Under the pieces are notes generated by a model. It made no database searches and was not told the origin of the DNA. It saw only the letters and a program-made list of their open reading frames with translations. A stretch of DNA of 64,000 bases from NCBI GenBank assembly GCA_943735955.1, contig OX030962.1:4465760-4529759 (forward strand). Reading direction: 5' to 3'. This DNA is from Piscicola geometra. Taxonomy: Eukaryota; Annelida; Clitellata; Hirudinida; Piscicolidae. A program made the translations under genes and the position numbers. Below, piece by piece: positions 35,701 through 51,856 of this stretch. Position 1 is the stretch's first letter, and each line of letters starts with the position of its first letter.

Positions 35701-37886
35701 TGAATAGACAGACAAATGGATGGATAAAAAGAAAGGGAAATATATAGATAAACGGATAGACAGAATGTAGATTGGTGGATAAAACACTGATTAGTCAGAC
35801 AGACAAAAAGATCAGACAAAGAGATCAGACAAAGAGATCAGACAAAGAGATCAGACAAAGAGATCAGACAAAGAGATCAGACAAAGAGATCAGACAAAGA
35901 GATCAGACAAAGAGATCAGACAAAGAGATCAGACAAAGAGATCAGACAAAGAGATCAGACAAAGACTGATTATTCAGACTCACTTGTAGGTTTTTCTGAC
36001 GGGAGTGGCAGTAGAGGGCAGGTACTTCTCTGTAAGGATGGTCACCTCGAAGGAAACACTCACCTGTGGGATGGGATAGTGAGGTGAGTGGGATGGATTG
36101 ATTGATGGTGTGGTAGATGTGGAAGATGTATTAAAGGTGGATTAAGGATGAATGCATGGATGGAGGCATAGATGAAAGGATTGATTGAGGGATTGATTGA
36201 AAGATTGATTGAGGGATTGATTGAAAGATTGATTGAGGGATTGATAAAGGGATGGATAAAGGGATGGATAAAGGGATGGATTAAAGAGTGGATGGGAAGA
36301 TGAATGAAGGGAAGGATGAAAGAGTGGATGAAATTATGGAAACATACCTGGCTTACTTTCCCTCCATTCTGCTTGATCTCCCTCCGGAATTCCATCCTCT
36401 TCCGTTTCACCTGAAAAAAATACCCCTCAAATACTTACAAAAATCCTCTTTCCCAAAAATCAATTGCTAAAAAAATTAAAATAAAAAAGTTGTTAAAAAT
36501 TAATTGAATATAAAAAGTTTATTTTTTTAAATTAATAAACTAAATTATAATTATGTTGTTGTTAAAAACAAAGCACCTCATCAACACAGGAAGGCGCCAA
36601 CTCGGCCTTGAAGAGGGTCTTTGGTACGTGGCAGGACCGGTCCTTCTCGTGGAGGGTGAGTTTGCAGAGGCTGTTCAGGAAGATGAGCATCAGGTGCGCC
36701 TCCTTGTCGAAGGCCTCCAGCAGCTTGTAGACCTGGTGGTGGTGGTGGAGTGGTGGTGGAGTGGTGGGTCGTGTGAGGTGGAAGTGTGGTGAGGTAATGT
36801 TTGTATTTGTGGTGAGGTGAGATGATGATGTGTTTGTGAAAGTGGTATTGTACTGGTGTTGGATGGTCATGTGTGTGGCTGGTGGTGTCAGATGGTAGTG
36901 GTGTTTGTGTTGGTGGTAGTGCTTGTGATGGTGTTGGTGGTGGTTGTGTTTGGTGGTGGTTGTGTTTGGTGGTGGTTGCGTTTGGTGGTGGTTGTGTTTG
37001 GTGGTGGTTGTGTTTAGTGGTGGTTGTGTTTGGTGGTGGTTGTGTTTGGTGGTGGTTGCGTTTGGTGGTGATGTGATGCGAAATAATGTTATGGCTGGCG
37101 GTGTGGCCGTGTGAAACTATGGTGACAATGACAGATCGTGGCAGTGTGGAACTATGGTGACAATGACAGATCGTGGCAGTGTGGAACTATGGTGACAATG
37201 ACAGATCGTGGCAGTGTAGTGGTGAAGTTTGAGACGGTACGAATATTGTCATTGAAACACCCAAACACGAACCTTTTCCTTGGAGTAAGACACAGAAGAA
37301 AGTTGCGAAGGTCGATTTCTGAGCGGCAGTCTGATGATAGTCCCGTGGTATTTGCCACTCTTAAAGATGTTCCTATAGCAGCCAGCCACTCCCATGTACG
37401 GTTCCAGCTGGTCCCTCAGCGTGGTCTGCAACGAGGGGTTATGCGAGAGGGAGACCGAGAAGCCCGATGAATCGAAGGCTTTCTGCAGGGGATCGATGAT
37501 CGCCAAGCGGTTTCCGCTCAGTATGCATGGAAGGTCTGTTGTGGTGGTGCGTAGTGGTGATGTGGAGGTGGTTGAATGGTGATGTGGAGGTGGTTGAATG
37601 GTGATGTTGGGTGATGTTGAATGGCGAATGGTTGTAGGTAATGCATAATTGTGAATATACCGGTGGAATTTAAAAAAGAAACTTTTTAAAAAAAGTGTAG
37701 GTTTCACATAACGAACCAGTGAGATGAAAGACCGACTTGAATCCATTGCCATGACAACCAATCCTGAAGGGGTCTGTCCGCTTGACCGCCTGTGACAGTG
37801 ACGTCACCTGTGTTGGAGGAAACGTGCTTGAACAATCATAATAACAATGATGATGATGATGATGATGATGATGATGGTGATGATGG

Positions 37887-37917
<31 letters not shown>

Positions 37918-38821
37918 AATGTTGATGATGATGATAATGTTGATGATATTGATCATGATGATAATAATACGCATGAGGGGCAAAGAAGTCATGGTGTTTG
38001 TGGTGGAAAGAACAGAACTCACCCCTGTCCAGTCTTCTTCTTTGAACACCGCATCGTTCGTGCAGTACAAAGCCGGCCCCTTAATCAATTAAGTATTACT
38101 TATTAATACAATAAATAGGATTTTAATGAGAATTAAAACTCCAATGATAATCATAGTTTTAATTATAAATATACTTTTAAAATATTTGTCTTAATATACC
38201 TTAATTACATTTCACTACCCTCATTATTTAATGGTTGGTGGTGCTAGTAGTGGTGATGATACCTGGAAGTGTGTGAGGGAGGGGTGGATGAGGTGGTCGG
38301 GGTGGTCGGAGTACTTGTTGTGGTCGAGGATGAAGGAAGCTTCAGAAGCGCCTGCGTCCTCAGCGTTCTGTACCAGCTCCTGTATGCCACGTGGTGGTGG
38401 TGATGGTAGTGATGATGGTGATGATGATGATGATGGTGAAGAAGGTGGTGATAATGATGATGGTGGTGGTGGTGATGGTAGTGGTAGTGATGATGGTAGA
38501 GGTGATGATGATGATGGTAGTGGTTGTAGTGGTGGTGGCGATGGTGGTAGTGGTAATGATGGTGGTTATAGTGGTAGATAATGGAGTAGTTGATGGTGAA
38601 AAGATAAATAGCAGTAAATGAAGAGAGGATGGTGGATGGTGCAGGTGGTGGATGATAGTGATGAAGTGGCAAACGTTGAGAATGGAGGGGTAAAAAGATT
38701 GATGGATGGTGCAGGTGGCATAGAAAAACCTTTAAGATCTGCAAGCCATCGGAGTAGTTCTCGAGCAGTCTCTTGAGTTGAAGGACGAGAGGCGGTGTGG
38801 CCAGACCATGCCAGAGTGATT
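14777..38821 (-). CDS. SACS: sacsin, giant J-domain protein (N-terminus excluded)
   Basis: Sacsin is a cytosolic/mitochondria-associated chaperone-like giant. Exons 5' to 3': 38730-38821, 38263-38379, 38023-38079, 37717-37807, 37273-37535, 36577-36732, 36348-36410, 35984-36063, 35193-35569, 34421-34580, 34270-34363, 33914-34047, 33563-33722, 33305-33390, 33127-33211, 32600-32991, 30980-32498, 30197-30893, 25851-26172, 18248-25730, 17082-18128, 16393-16976, 15253-16219, 14777-15067. Phases match throughout: 5,104 codons (human about 4,579 aa). Three SIRPT repeats with Hsp90-like ATPase folds start near 38.8 kb, near 26.0 kb, and within the 7.5-kb exon. Then come a linker (EFAPGEYIGYELED), a J domain with intact HPD (RLLLRWHPDKN), and a C-terminal HEPN domain (final two exons). 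The first exon begins in phase 1, so at least one more 5' exon exists. A 4-kb intron (26173-30196) separates repeat 1 from repeat 2. Confidence 0.95.
15253..16219 (-). CDS. SACS: sacsin exon with J domain and start of HEPN
   Basis: Penultimate exon. It opens with a Gln/Asn/His-rich disordered stretch (about 90 residues), then the J domain: EEAWILPEAQRKKVVKRLLL leading into RWHPDKN. The HPD tripeptide needed to stimulate Hsp70 is present. A linker follows, then AKRFLRQAQEDLRAADNDFD, the first HEPN helix, which continues in the last exon (14777-15067, AEKALKAAQFAVDAV to the stop). HEPN in sacsin is known to bind nucleotides and dimerise. Confidence 0.93.
18248..25730 (-). CDS. SACS: 7.5-kb sacsin exon: SIRPT repeats 2 and 3
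   Basis: A single 7,483-bp exon of about 2,494 codons, resembling the giant terminal exon of vertebrate SACS. It starts FLLDERTHSDSKASLLDENM, right after the repeat 2 N-box in the previous exon (EMVQNADDAGATEIR). Repeat 2 continues with QGPALWIYNDG, KIGRHGRGLCSVYAVTDVPS and FKPYEGVFGWS. Repeat 3 begins with VLKELLRVADDLGSTEVSII and GLYGTGFDSVYKLTDIPSIM. In repeat 3 the N-box Asn (normally KELLQNADDA) is replaced: the sequence reads KELLRVADD, with Glu kept. The G-box of repeat 2 is also divergent (GRGLCSVY for GIGFNSVY). The exon ends KGKCVAPRQ at a GTTTGT donor. Confidence 0.95.
26173..30196. other. 4-kb sacsin intron, no gene seen
   Basis: The flanking exons join perfectly (AGA G + CT TTC), so the whole stretch is intronic. 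It is AT-rich with short (ATC)n and CA-rich patches (27890-28010, 28130-28160). Around 27548-27620 there is a segment with a box-A-like TGGCCAAACGGATAAG that could be a tRNA-derived relic, but no clear B box follows. Open frames here are short and unconvincing. Confidence 0.7.
33218..33300. repeat. (TG)n microsatellite in a sacsin intron
   Basis: TG repeat with TGCG and TTTG interruptions, filling the 93-bp intron between sacsin exons 33305-33390 and 33127-33211. On the gene strand it is (CA)n just upstream of the CCTAG acceptor. Confidence 0.9.
34585..34980. repeat. GATGATGTT nonanucleotide array at a sacsin acceptor
   Basis: About 40 copies of a 9-bp unit (GATGATGTT), with 12-bp variants at the left end and a GATCATGATGATAAT interruption. 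On the gene strand it is (AACATCATC)n running directly into CAACATACAG, the acceptor of the sacsin exon ending at 34580. His-, Ile- and Met-run open frames are artefacts. Confidence 0.92.
35575..35970. repeat. GGATGGATAGATA repeats and CAAAGAGATCAGA array
   Basis: Two arrays in one sacsin intron. At 35580-35770 there is a degenerate GATGGATAGATA tetranucleotide-based repeat. At 35795-35965 there are about 13 near-perfect copies of a 13-bp unit, CAAAGAGATCAGA. Neither encodes a plausible protein. Confidence 0.9.
36110..36340. repeat. GATTGATTGA/GGATGGATAAAG repeat
   Basis: Purine-rich degenerate tetranucleotide repeat within a sacsin intron. Minus-strand frames (HPFIHPSIN pattern) are repeat translations. 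Confidence 0.85.
36733..37225. repeat. GGTGGTTGTGTTT and related repeats
   Basis: Within one sacsin intron: (GGT)n at 36733-36770 abutting the acceptor, a GGTGGTTGTGTTTG array at 36925-37070, and three copies of a unit of about 33 bp, ATGACAGATCGTGGCAGTG, at 37125-37220. Confidence 0.85.
37840..37978. repeat. (GAT)n in a sacsin intron
   Basis: Interrupted GAT/GATAATGTT array between sacsin exons 38023-38079 and 37717-37807. Confidence 0.9.
38385..38720. repeat. GGTGAT-rich repeat in a sacsin intron
   Basis: Degenerate GGTGATGAT/GGTAGT array between the exons 38730-38821 and 38263-38379. On the gene strand the intron reads CACCATCACC-rich up to GGCATACAG. Confidence 0.8.
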
Positions 38822-39211
38822 CTGTGGAGGGGGGAGGGAGTGGTGCTTGCGTGTAAGAGTAAAAAGAGATGGATGTGCTTTTATTTTTCGTTAAAAGTGA
38901 TGAGTCAAAAATGATGAAGCGCTCAATCGAAGGAATGTAAGATGATGTTGATAATTATGAAATGGTGTTGCTAATGATGTGATGGTGTCGATAATGGTGA
39001 TGATAATGATATGATGGTGTTGATAATGATGAAAAACCATGCCATTAAAAAAGTTCAATCGAGTATTCATCATAAGCAGCGTATTGCAGTGCTCTAGTTA
39101 CAAGCGTTTTGAAATCAATGAAGCTGGGTTGTACAATGCGACGAGAAAGAGCTTTTAAGTTTGCGCCACAACGCCACAACGAGCCTTTTAAACACTCCAC
39201 TGCGCATATAC

Positions 39212-40652
39212 CTATTGCTGAGAAGAGAAGATTTTTATTGTGGTTATTTCTCTTATGGGTTTTATTGTTACTACTATTATTATCCTCAGAATCGATGAAC
39301 GTAGTTTCTTGTTTCAAAACAGGATTAATACTTTTATAATTTTTATTATTATCATGATTATTGTTGATATTGTTTTCAAGATCGTCATCATCCGCACCCC
39401 TACAGCTGTTCTTGAAGGAAGGGCTAACATCTTTGTTGATACTGCTCAAATTCCATCCCACAATCTCACTCTCTCTTTTCACCATCTCTTCGTCCTTCAA
39501 CTCTTTTAAACTACTATCAGCCCCACCTTCAAAGGCATCATCATCATCATCAGGAACATTCATCGGAGCCCCCAGAGCATCATCATCATCAACACTTCCC
39601 TTCTTGCTTCCATCGATGGTCTTCCTACGAAAGAGAGGACTTTTGAGTGCAGACTTGAGGGAAAACCTCTTCCTCAACTCCTTCACCTCACTCTTCCTCA
39701 ACTCCTTCACCTCACTCTTTCTCAACTCCTTCACCTCTCTCTTCCGTCCATCCTTCACCTCACTCTTCCTTCCTTCCTTCTCTTCACTCCATCCTCTGGC
39801 CAGCTTGGATGATGTCGCCATCTTTTGAGTGATGGAAGCCTGATCGACAATATTGTCACGTTTTGTGGGATGAGTTGTGTCTTTGGAGCTTGGAGCAGTG
39901 TTAGTTGTGCTGGTGCTTGCCACGCTGGTATCCATTGTGGTTGCATTGTTGTTTCCCTTAGAAGACCTTGAAGTCCTGAACGAGCCAAAGCCCCTCTTGA
40001 GTCGCATCAGAGGACTCAGGGGGGTTCTTTTGGAGGGGGGTTTAAAGGGAGGATGCTGGGTGGGATTGGGTGAGATGGGTGCTACAGAGGGTGTTGGATA
40101 GGCAGGAGTGGTGGGGTGGTAGATGAATGGAAGAGTTTGTGGTTTGTCTGTATGCTGTTTAGGCCTGGTGCGAGGAGGAGGGGGTGTTGGTGAGGTCATG
40201 CTGCTGCTGCCGATGCTGTCGTGAGATATTCTTCGTGGAGGTGTATTGTTGTTGTTGTTGCTGTAAGAGATAGTGTTGTAAGAGGGTGGAGAAAGGTGTG
40301 GGTTGTTGGAAGAAAGCGATGATGATGATGATGTTAGTTGTTGCTGTTGTATTTGGTTGGATGAGTAGGAAGCCGTCTTGATGCTGACTGGGATGTTGCT
40401 GCTTGTTTTTGAAAGCCTGTTTGGCTTTGTCGACAACACTGTTGGCAACGTTGCTGCCTTGGAAACAGATGGCATATTGTTGGCGTGGGTGATGTTGAGG
40501 TTGTCTTGTAGTTTGTTCATTGTTGTGGCTTGCATCATGATCAGCATAAACTTGCAGAACTCTCCAATTTCAAAAAAATTGATTAAAAAAACTTCAAAAC
40601 TTTCCAAACAAACAGAATAACTCCTTCTTAAATTTCTAAAACTTTTGAACAA
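39212..40652 (-). CDS. candidate N-terminal exon of sacsin (or separate gene)
   Basis: An open frame on the minus strand from an ATG at 40652 runs through 39212 to a stop at 39045. Up to about 480 residues are disordered: Ser/Asn/Pro-rich, with proline-rich TPPPPRTRP, three copies of EVKELRKS-like repeat, and acidic DDDD runs. At 39211 a GTATAT donor leaves one G, which completes GAA with the AA of the first recognised sacsin exon (38821). The join is in frame (LLFSAI then ESLWHGLA), with an acceptor preceded by a C-rich tract (CTCCCTCCCCCCTCCACAG). This would make sacsin about 5,580 aa with a disordered N-terminus and no ubiquitin-like domain. The alternative is a separate one-exon gene ending at 39045. 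The start codon is uncertain; a later MLIMMQATTMNKL start is also possible. Confidence 0.45.
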
Positions 40653-45754
<5,102 letters not shown>

Positions 45755-48700
45755 ATGGGAAGAATTTATATTGCAGATTTAAAAGTCCAAGACGGCTTAA
45801 ATAAAATATACACACAAAATAATCAAGAATATACAAATTTTGGAGTGATTATAGGGCAGGTTTGAAGACTAACAACTTTTTATTCTGATTTATCTTAATT
45901 TTATAACTTTCCAAACTTATGCCAAGTAAAAATTTCACACAATATATATTTTTCATGTTTTCTTTTTATTAAAATGTCATTTGTTTATTGTTGACAATTA
46001 TTTACATTTTAAAAATGGTTCAAATTGATTAGATAAAAAATGTGGTTAATTAAAATTTTGAAATGATTGCCAAACAGTTATAAAAAAGTAAAAAATATAT
46101 ATTAAAATTTCAATTTTTTCACAGTTTTCAGCTGGAAAAGATTATGTGGTTCACATTGTTCGAACTCCTCTCTTGGAGATGGATGCCGCGGGCAGCCTAA
46201 GTGATGAGAAGAGGCTCACTCAGAGCTTGCTGACTCATGCCAGACAAGTTAGATACTTCTAATAATTTAATCATACTCTAATTAAAATTTATGACTACTA
46301 ATATTGAATAATCATTTAGGTGAATATATAAATATTTTATTTTGTAACTTAATTTCTTGCAAGGTGCGTCAGTTACTGACCGGTGGCATGGACATCTTAG
46401 GCATGCTGGTGCATGAAACTTCTGAGAAGTATAAGTCAGCATTCGGTCAGTATAAACAGGTCTGTCTTATACCTGCCATCCATCCACTTCATTTATTTAT
46501 TTATTCATTAAGTAACCGAGAATCATCATCACTATAGCTTCTCTATAGTGCATACAAAGTTATAGGCAAGTTTGACCCCATTATCAAAGTACCAGTCATC
46601 CATAACGAAAGAGTTCTCCTACACGTCTGCTCACTCACTAAAAAGTGTGGGAATAATTATTCTGATCCGTCATAAATAATTAACTATTAAAAATGTTAAT
46701 TTATTAATAAATTCAAACATCATCATGCATATTCAGGTTGTCTTGCCGAAGTTTTGACATCACTGATAACAAGGTAAAATTTTCAAATTTGTGTAAATTG
46801 AAGTTTTCTGATCAACAAAAAACCAAAAGATTCTTCAAAATACTGTTTTAAGACCACTCCATTCTCATCACCAGTCTATTCATAACTCCACATAATTTGG
46901 TCTTGAAGCTCATTCGTGTTTACGCCACGTTAAAAATAACCATTGTTGTTTTGTATTGTATTATTGATAAATTCTAGTTTATAAAAATAAAATTCTATTC
47001 ATAGAACATGGGAAATCCTGGGGAGTGGAAATTCCAAAAGGTCATCGACTCCTTCGTGAGCATTTCAACTGATCACGTCTTGAGGAGGGTCATTTATGTG
47101 GCCAAGGATGCCAAAGGGCAGTCCCTGGAAAGCACTCTTGGGGTGGGTAGATACATACATNNNNNNNNNNNNNNNNNNNNNNNNNNNNNNNNNNNNNNNN
47201 NNNNNNNNNNNNNNNNNNNNNNNNNNNNNNNNNNNNNNNNNNNNNNNNNNNNNNNNNNNNNNNNNNNNNNNNNNNNNNNNNNNNNNNNNNNNNNNNNNNN
47301 NNNNNNNNNNNNNNNNNNNNNNNNNNNNNNNNNNNNNNNNNNNNNNNNNNNNNNNNNNNNCTCCCTCTCACTTCTCCCTCTCTTCCACACTTCTCCCCCT
47401 CTTCCACACTTCTCCCCCTCTTCCACACTTCTCCCCCTCTTCCACACTTCTCCCTCTCTTCCATACTTCTCCCCCTCTTCCACACTTCTCCCCCTCTTCC
47501 ACACTTCTCCCTCTCTCCACACTTCTCCCCCTCTTCCACACTTCTCCCCCTCTTCCACACTTCTCCCCCTCTTCCACACTTCTCCCTCTCTTCCACACTT
47601 CTTCCCCTCTTCCACACTTCTCCCCCTCTTCCCACTTCTCCCCTTTCACTTCTCCCCCTCTTCCACACTTCTCCCCCTCTTCCACACTTCTCCCCCTCTT
47701 CCACACTTCTCCCCCTCTTCCACACTTCTTCCCCTCTTCCACACTTCTTCCCCTCTTCCACACTTCTCCCTCTCTTCCACACTTCTCCCCCTCTTCCACA
47801 CTTCTCCCCCTCTTCCACCCTTCTTCCCCTCTCCCACACTTCTCCCTCTCTTCCACCCTTCTTTCTCTCTTTCCTACCCTTCCTTACCCATTTTCTTTCA
47901 CCCACCTCTTCTCACCAGTCTAAAAGAACAGACCAACCTCTGGAGAGTGCCGCTGTCAAACGCTGCAGGGCACGCATTCTGGTGCATGGAATGGTGGCTG
48001 GCAGGGCTTTCCTCCACCAGAAAGTCTCCTTCAGGGATGCCGTCAAGGTGGGTGGGTGGCTAGGTGGGTGGCTAGATGGGTGGGTGGGTAGGTGGGTGGG
48101 TGGCTAGTTGGGTGGGTGGCTAGGTAGGTGAGTGGGTGGGTGGCTAGGTAGGTGGGTGGGTAGGTGGGTGAGTGGGTGGGTGGCTAGGTGGGTGGGTGCC
48201 TAGATGGGTGGGTAGCTAGGTGGGAGGGTAGCTAGGTGGGTTGCTAGGTGGGTGGGTAGGTAGGTGGGTGGGTGGGTAGGTGGGTGGGTAGGTGGGTGGG
48301 TGGGTGAGTGGGTAGGTGGGTGGGTGGGTAGGTGGGTGGGTGGCTAGGTGGGTGGGTGGGTAGGTGGGTGGGTGGCTAGGTGGATGGATGGGTAGGTGGG
48401 TGGGTAGCTAGGTGAGTGGGTGGCTAAGTGGGTGGGTAGCTAGGTGGGTGGGTTGCTAGGTGGGTTGGTAGGTGGCTAGGTGGGTGGGTGGCTAAGTGGG
48501 TGGGTAGCTAGGTGGGTGGGTTGCTAGGTGGGTGGGTAGGTGGCTAGGTGGGTGGGTTGCTAGGTGGGTGGGTAGGTGGATGGGTGAGTGGGTGGGTAGC
48601 TAGGTGGGTGGGTTGCTAGGTGGGTGGGTAGGTGGATGGGTGAGTGGGTGGGTAGCTAGGTGGGTGGGTTGCTAGGTGGGTGGGTAGGTGGCTAGGTGGG

Positions 48701-50714
48701 TGGGTGGCTAAGTGGGTGGGTAGCTAGCTGGGTGGGTTGCTAGGTGGGTGGGTAGGTGGATGGGTGAGTAGGTGGGTAGCTAGGTGGGTGGGTGGGTAGC
48801 TAGGTGGGTGGGTGAGTGGGTGGCTAGGTGGGTGGGTGGCTAGGTGGGTGGGTAGCTAGGTGGGTGGGTGGCTAGGTGGGTGGGTGGGTAGCTAGGTGGG
48901 TGGGTGGGTAGCTAGGTGGGTGGGTGGGTAGCTAGGTGGCTAGGTGAGTGGGTGGCTAGGTGGGTGGGTGGCTAGGTGGGTGGGTAGCTAGGTGGGTAGG
49001 TGGCTAAGTGGGTGGGTAGCTAGGTGGGTGGGTTGCTAGGTGGGTGGGTTGCTAGGTGGGTGGGTAGGTGGATGGGTGAGTGTGTGGGTAGGTGGGTGGG
49101 TAGCTAGGTGGGTGGGTGGGTAGTTGGGTGGGTGGCTAGGTGGGTGGGTGGCTAGGTGGGTGGGTGGCTAGGTGGGTGGGTAGCTAGGTGGGTGGGTAGG
49201 TGGATGGGTGGGTGGGTTTGTGTGTGTTGCAGAGGTGTTTTTATTTGGTGTGTCCCACTGTCACATCGTTAATTATCACAAAATTTCATTATAGAAACGT
49301 TACAATATTACAACAGTACAAGATTATATATTAAAACTTCAAACAATTATATATTACAAGATTGTAAATTATAACATTACAATGTAACATTACAGGCGTT
49401 GAAGGTGGACTTGATGCGTTCCCTGCTGACCAGATGCGAGTTCGTGTGCCAGGACCTCATCCAGTCGGAGGAGGACCAGAGTGAGTGAAGATTGCCTCAC
49501 CATCACTCACTCATCCCCGACCTTTCCTAGATCTTTCAGATTATTATCACTCACTCATCCCCTATCTTTCTTCCTAGCTATATTCTCTGGAATATTATTT
49601 TCTCACTCATCTCTGCATTCTCCTTCTAGTTGTATCCTTCGCATTTGTATTTATTTTTTCACTCCACTACTCATCCCCTTGCTATAAGCCTTGATCGCCT
49701 AAATTACATTGCCGATTCTCCACCACTACTATTCTATTATCACTTTCACCACCATCACTCCCAGCCGACATCCAACTAGTATACGAGTCACCAATTCGAG
49801 TTTTCGTCTCCCTCCGCAAGCCCCAAGCCTCAAGCACCATCACCCTCCAAACCTCATCCACCTCCCCCACCTCCTCCACTCCTCCTCCATCCCTCCTCCA
49901 ACTCTGTGACTACCTCTTCCAAGAAGAAACGATAGAAGATAGTGCAAGCAGACTGGCAGATGTCCTAGCATTGGATGCAGCAGATAGCTGCATTGTGCAC
50001 TCGACTGAGTCTTTTCCTGGTTACTTTTTGTGTTTCTGTGTTTTAAAAATTATAATATTTATTATTATATATTTTTTTGTTACTTTTTGTCTTTCGATAG
50101 TGGTGGGGTGAACTTTAAGGGATGATATAAATTTGTTCAATATTAATTAATCATTGGGTTTAAGTTTTATTAATCTTCATTATTAATTCAGATTAAAGTT
50201 AATTAATCATAGTTAATTATTGGGTTCAGGGTTAATTAATTGCATTACAATCACATCATTATCATCACACAGATACTGAAGAACTCGAGAACGAGTCAAG
50301 CATGGATGAGTTGATGAATGGTCCTCGCTACCATGGATACAGCAAACAACAGTGCAGTACTACTGGTCGCCAGGATGCACCTATCATCGACCTTTTCCAG
50401 GGCCGCCATAAATCTACCAACCAATCAGAATGCTTCGCTAGCTCCTTTGCCACGCCCCTTAGTTAGTTTTTGATGAATGTATTTTTTGGGTATTTACATT
50501 TCTTCACCATCTATCAATCAACATTGTTATCAACATTTCCTTCATCATCATCATCATTGCTATTATTCCTCCCTCCGTCACTATCATCATCATCATCATC
50601 ATCGCCACAGTGATGGGGGGAGGGGTGGTGGTTGCGGCTGTGGCTCTCGTCGTGGCCATCTACTACAACGTCAAGAGCCAAGTGCACCAAATCTTCCATC
50701 CGCACGAGCAGTAG
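45755..50714 (+). CDS. ODR4: ODR-4 homolog, ER membrane trafficking factor
   Basis: ODR-4 is an ER/vesicle membrane protein needed for chemoreceptor trafficking in C. elegans and, with UFSP2, for ER quality control in vertebrates. Eleven exons: 45755-45859, 46125-46247, 46364-46459, 46538-46644, 46737-46773, 47005-47142, 47919-48047, 49396-49480, 49765-50019, 50273-50461, 50611-50714; all phases match, giving 455 aa. Family signatures are MGRIYIADLKVQD at the start (as in MGRTYIVEE), GKDYVVHIVRTP, LTGGMDILGMLVHET, ERVLLHVCSLTKK, RARILVHGMVAG, LMRSLLTRCEFVCQDLI, SPIRVFVSL and LLQLCDYLF. A C-terminal transmembrane segment (about residues 422-441) is followed by a short tail. The assembly gap at 47161-47360 lies in the intron after exon 6. 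About 50 residues seen in vertebrates at this point are missing, so an exon may be lost in the gap. AATAAA lies at 50921. Confidence 0.92.
47161..47360. other. assembly gap (200 N)
   Basis: A run of N, probably of nominal size, inside the ODR4 intron that holds a long pyrimidine minisatellite. Open frames drawn across it are meaningless. Confidence 0.99.
47361..47880. repeat. pyrimidine-rich 17-18-bp minisatellite
   Basis: About 30 copies of a unit close to CTCTTCCACACTTCTCCCC, starting at the gap edge and continuing to the ODR4 exon 7 acceptor region (CACCTCTTCTCACCAG, exon start 47919). The plus strand is almost pure pyrimidine plus A. The array probably caused the assembly gap. Confidence 0.95.
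48048..49215. repeat. G-rich GGTGGGTGGCTA minisatellite
   Basis: 1.17 kb of 4-bp-based repeat (GGTG, GGTA, GCTA units), starting at the exon 7 donor (GTGGGTGG) of ODR4 and filling most of that intron. The sense strand carries dozens of GGTGGGTGGG runs able to form G-quadruplexes. Confidence 0.95.
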
Positions 50715-51157
50715 TCCTGATGATGATGATGATGATACACTCCTATGTTTATGATTATTATGATTAAATATGATTATGATTGTTTTATTATGTTGATGAT
50801 GATTATTATTATTTATCTTAATAGTTGTATTCATTTATTGGTCACTAAAGTTCATTCTCATAGTTGATTTATTTGGTTATCTCTGGTAATATTGATAGCA
50901 CCACTATGCAGTCTAGAAATAATAAAAAATATTTCGTCGAGTCAACCGTAAAAAGGGTCAATAAGTGTCGTCTTTCCTGCTCTTGCTGGCCATAGATTGG
51001 ACCTTGAAGATTTGGACAGACCAAAGAAAACACGGAATCGAGTGGTCTTTCTTCTACACGCAATGAAAAGAACAAGAAAATAGCAAGAAAAAGTTACAGG
51101 TCTTGCTCGATACTTGCATTAAGAACAACTTGAAGATTCGCTAAGCAGTCAATCCCA

Positions 51158-51310
51158 AACAAGAAAGGCCACCCAAAGGATTTGGAGGCTATCACAAGAC
51201 AGACTAAAGGAAGATGGGAGCAGCTGGAAAGACTCGCCCAGGACTGAGATGTCTGCTGGAAGCTGGTTGCGAGATCGAATGTCCAAGGTGGAAGAACAGG
51301 CAGAAGTAAG
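51158..51310 (+). mobile_element. decayed non-LTR retrotransposon 3' fragment
   Basis: In one frame, NKKGHPKDLEAITRQTKGRW continues to a short EQLERLAQD, then an in-frame TGA, then DVCWKLVARSNVQGGRTG. The pattern G(R/H)PxxxW, then LAQDRxxWRxLV, resembles the extreme C-terminus of LINE reverse-transcriptase ORFs that precedes the 3' UTR. Only about 50 codons remain and there is an internal stop, so it is dead. The assignment is by pattern only. Confidence 0.4.
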
Positions 51311-51585
51311 TGGGCAATAAGTAAATTTACTTTTAATTTTACTTTTACTTTACTTTTTAAATTTCATTCGGGTCAATGAACTGATTTGCTAATCAGCATA
51401 AGTAAGAAATGGTGGAATGGGTGTTTTGCAACAAGCTGCCGAACTTGTTATTGATACCTTGCTTTGCCCTGCCTTCTCAAGCCTTCTATTGATTCTTCGT
51501 TATTGCTTTTAAAGTGCATTCTTTCACTTGCAGTATGTACGTGTCTTTTTAATGATTATCTATTCAAGTAAACACCCACTCATAA

Positions 51586-51745
<160 letters not shown>

Positions 51746-51821
51746 ATTTGAAAGAAGCCAAAAGAGATGTAACGAAGATTAGAGGCAGGTAGACAGGTGT
51801 TTGGGCACTTTCTGAAAGATA

Positions 51822-51856
51822 ATAATCAGCGCTATACAAATTTAATTTCATTAGTT
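51822..51856 (+). repeat. AGCGCTATACAAATTTAATT SINE-tail-like motif
   Basis: ATAATAATCAGCGCTATACA followed by AATTTAATTTCATTA. The AGCGCTATA core is shared with the motifs at 8463-8495 (-) and 10964 (+), suggesting dispersed remnants of one short element family. Confidence 0.35.

Noticed and set aside
47008..48063. 351-residue frame across the N gap
   Set aside because: It bridges the assembly gap and the pyrimidine minisatellite; only 47008-47142 and 47919-48047 belong to ODR4 exons.
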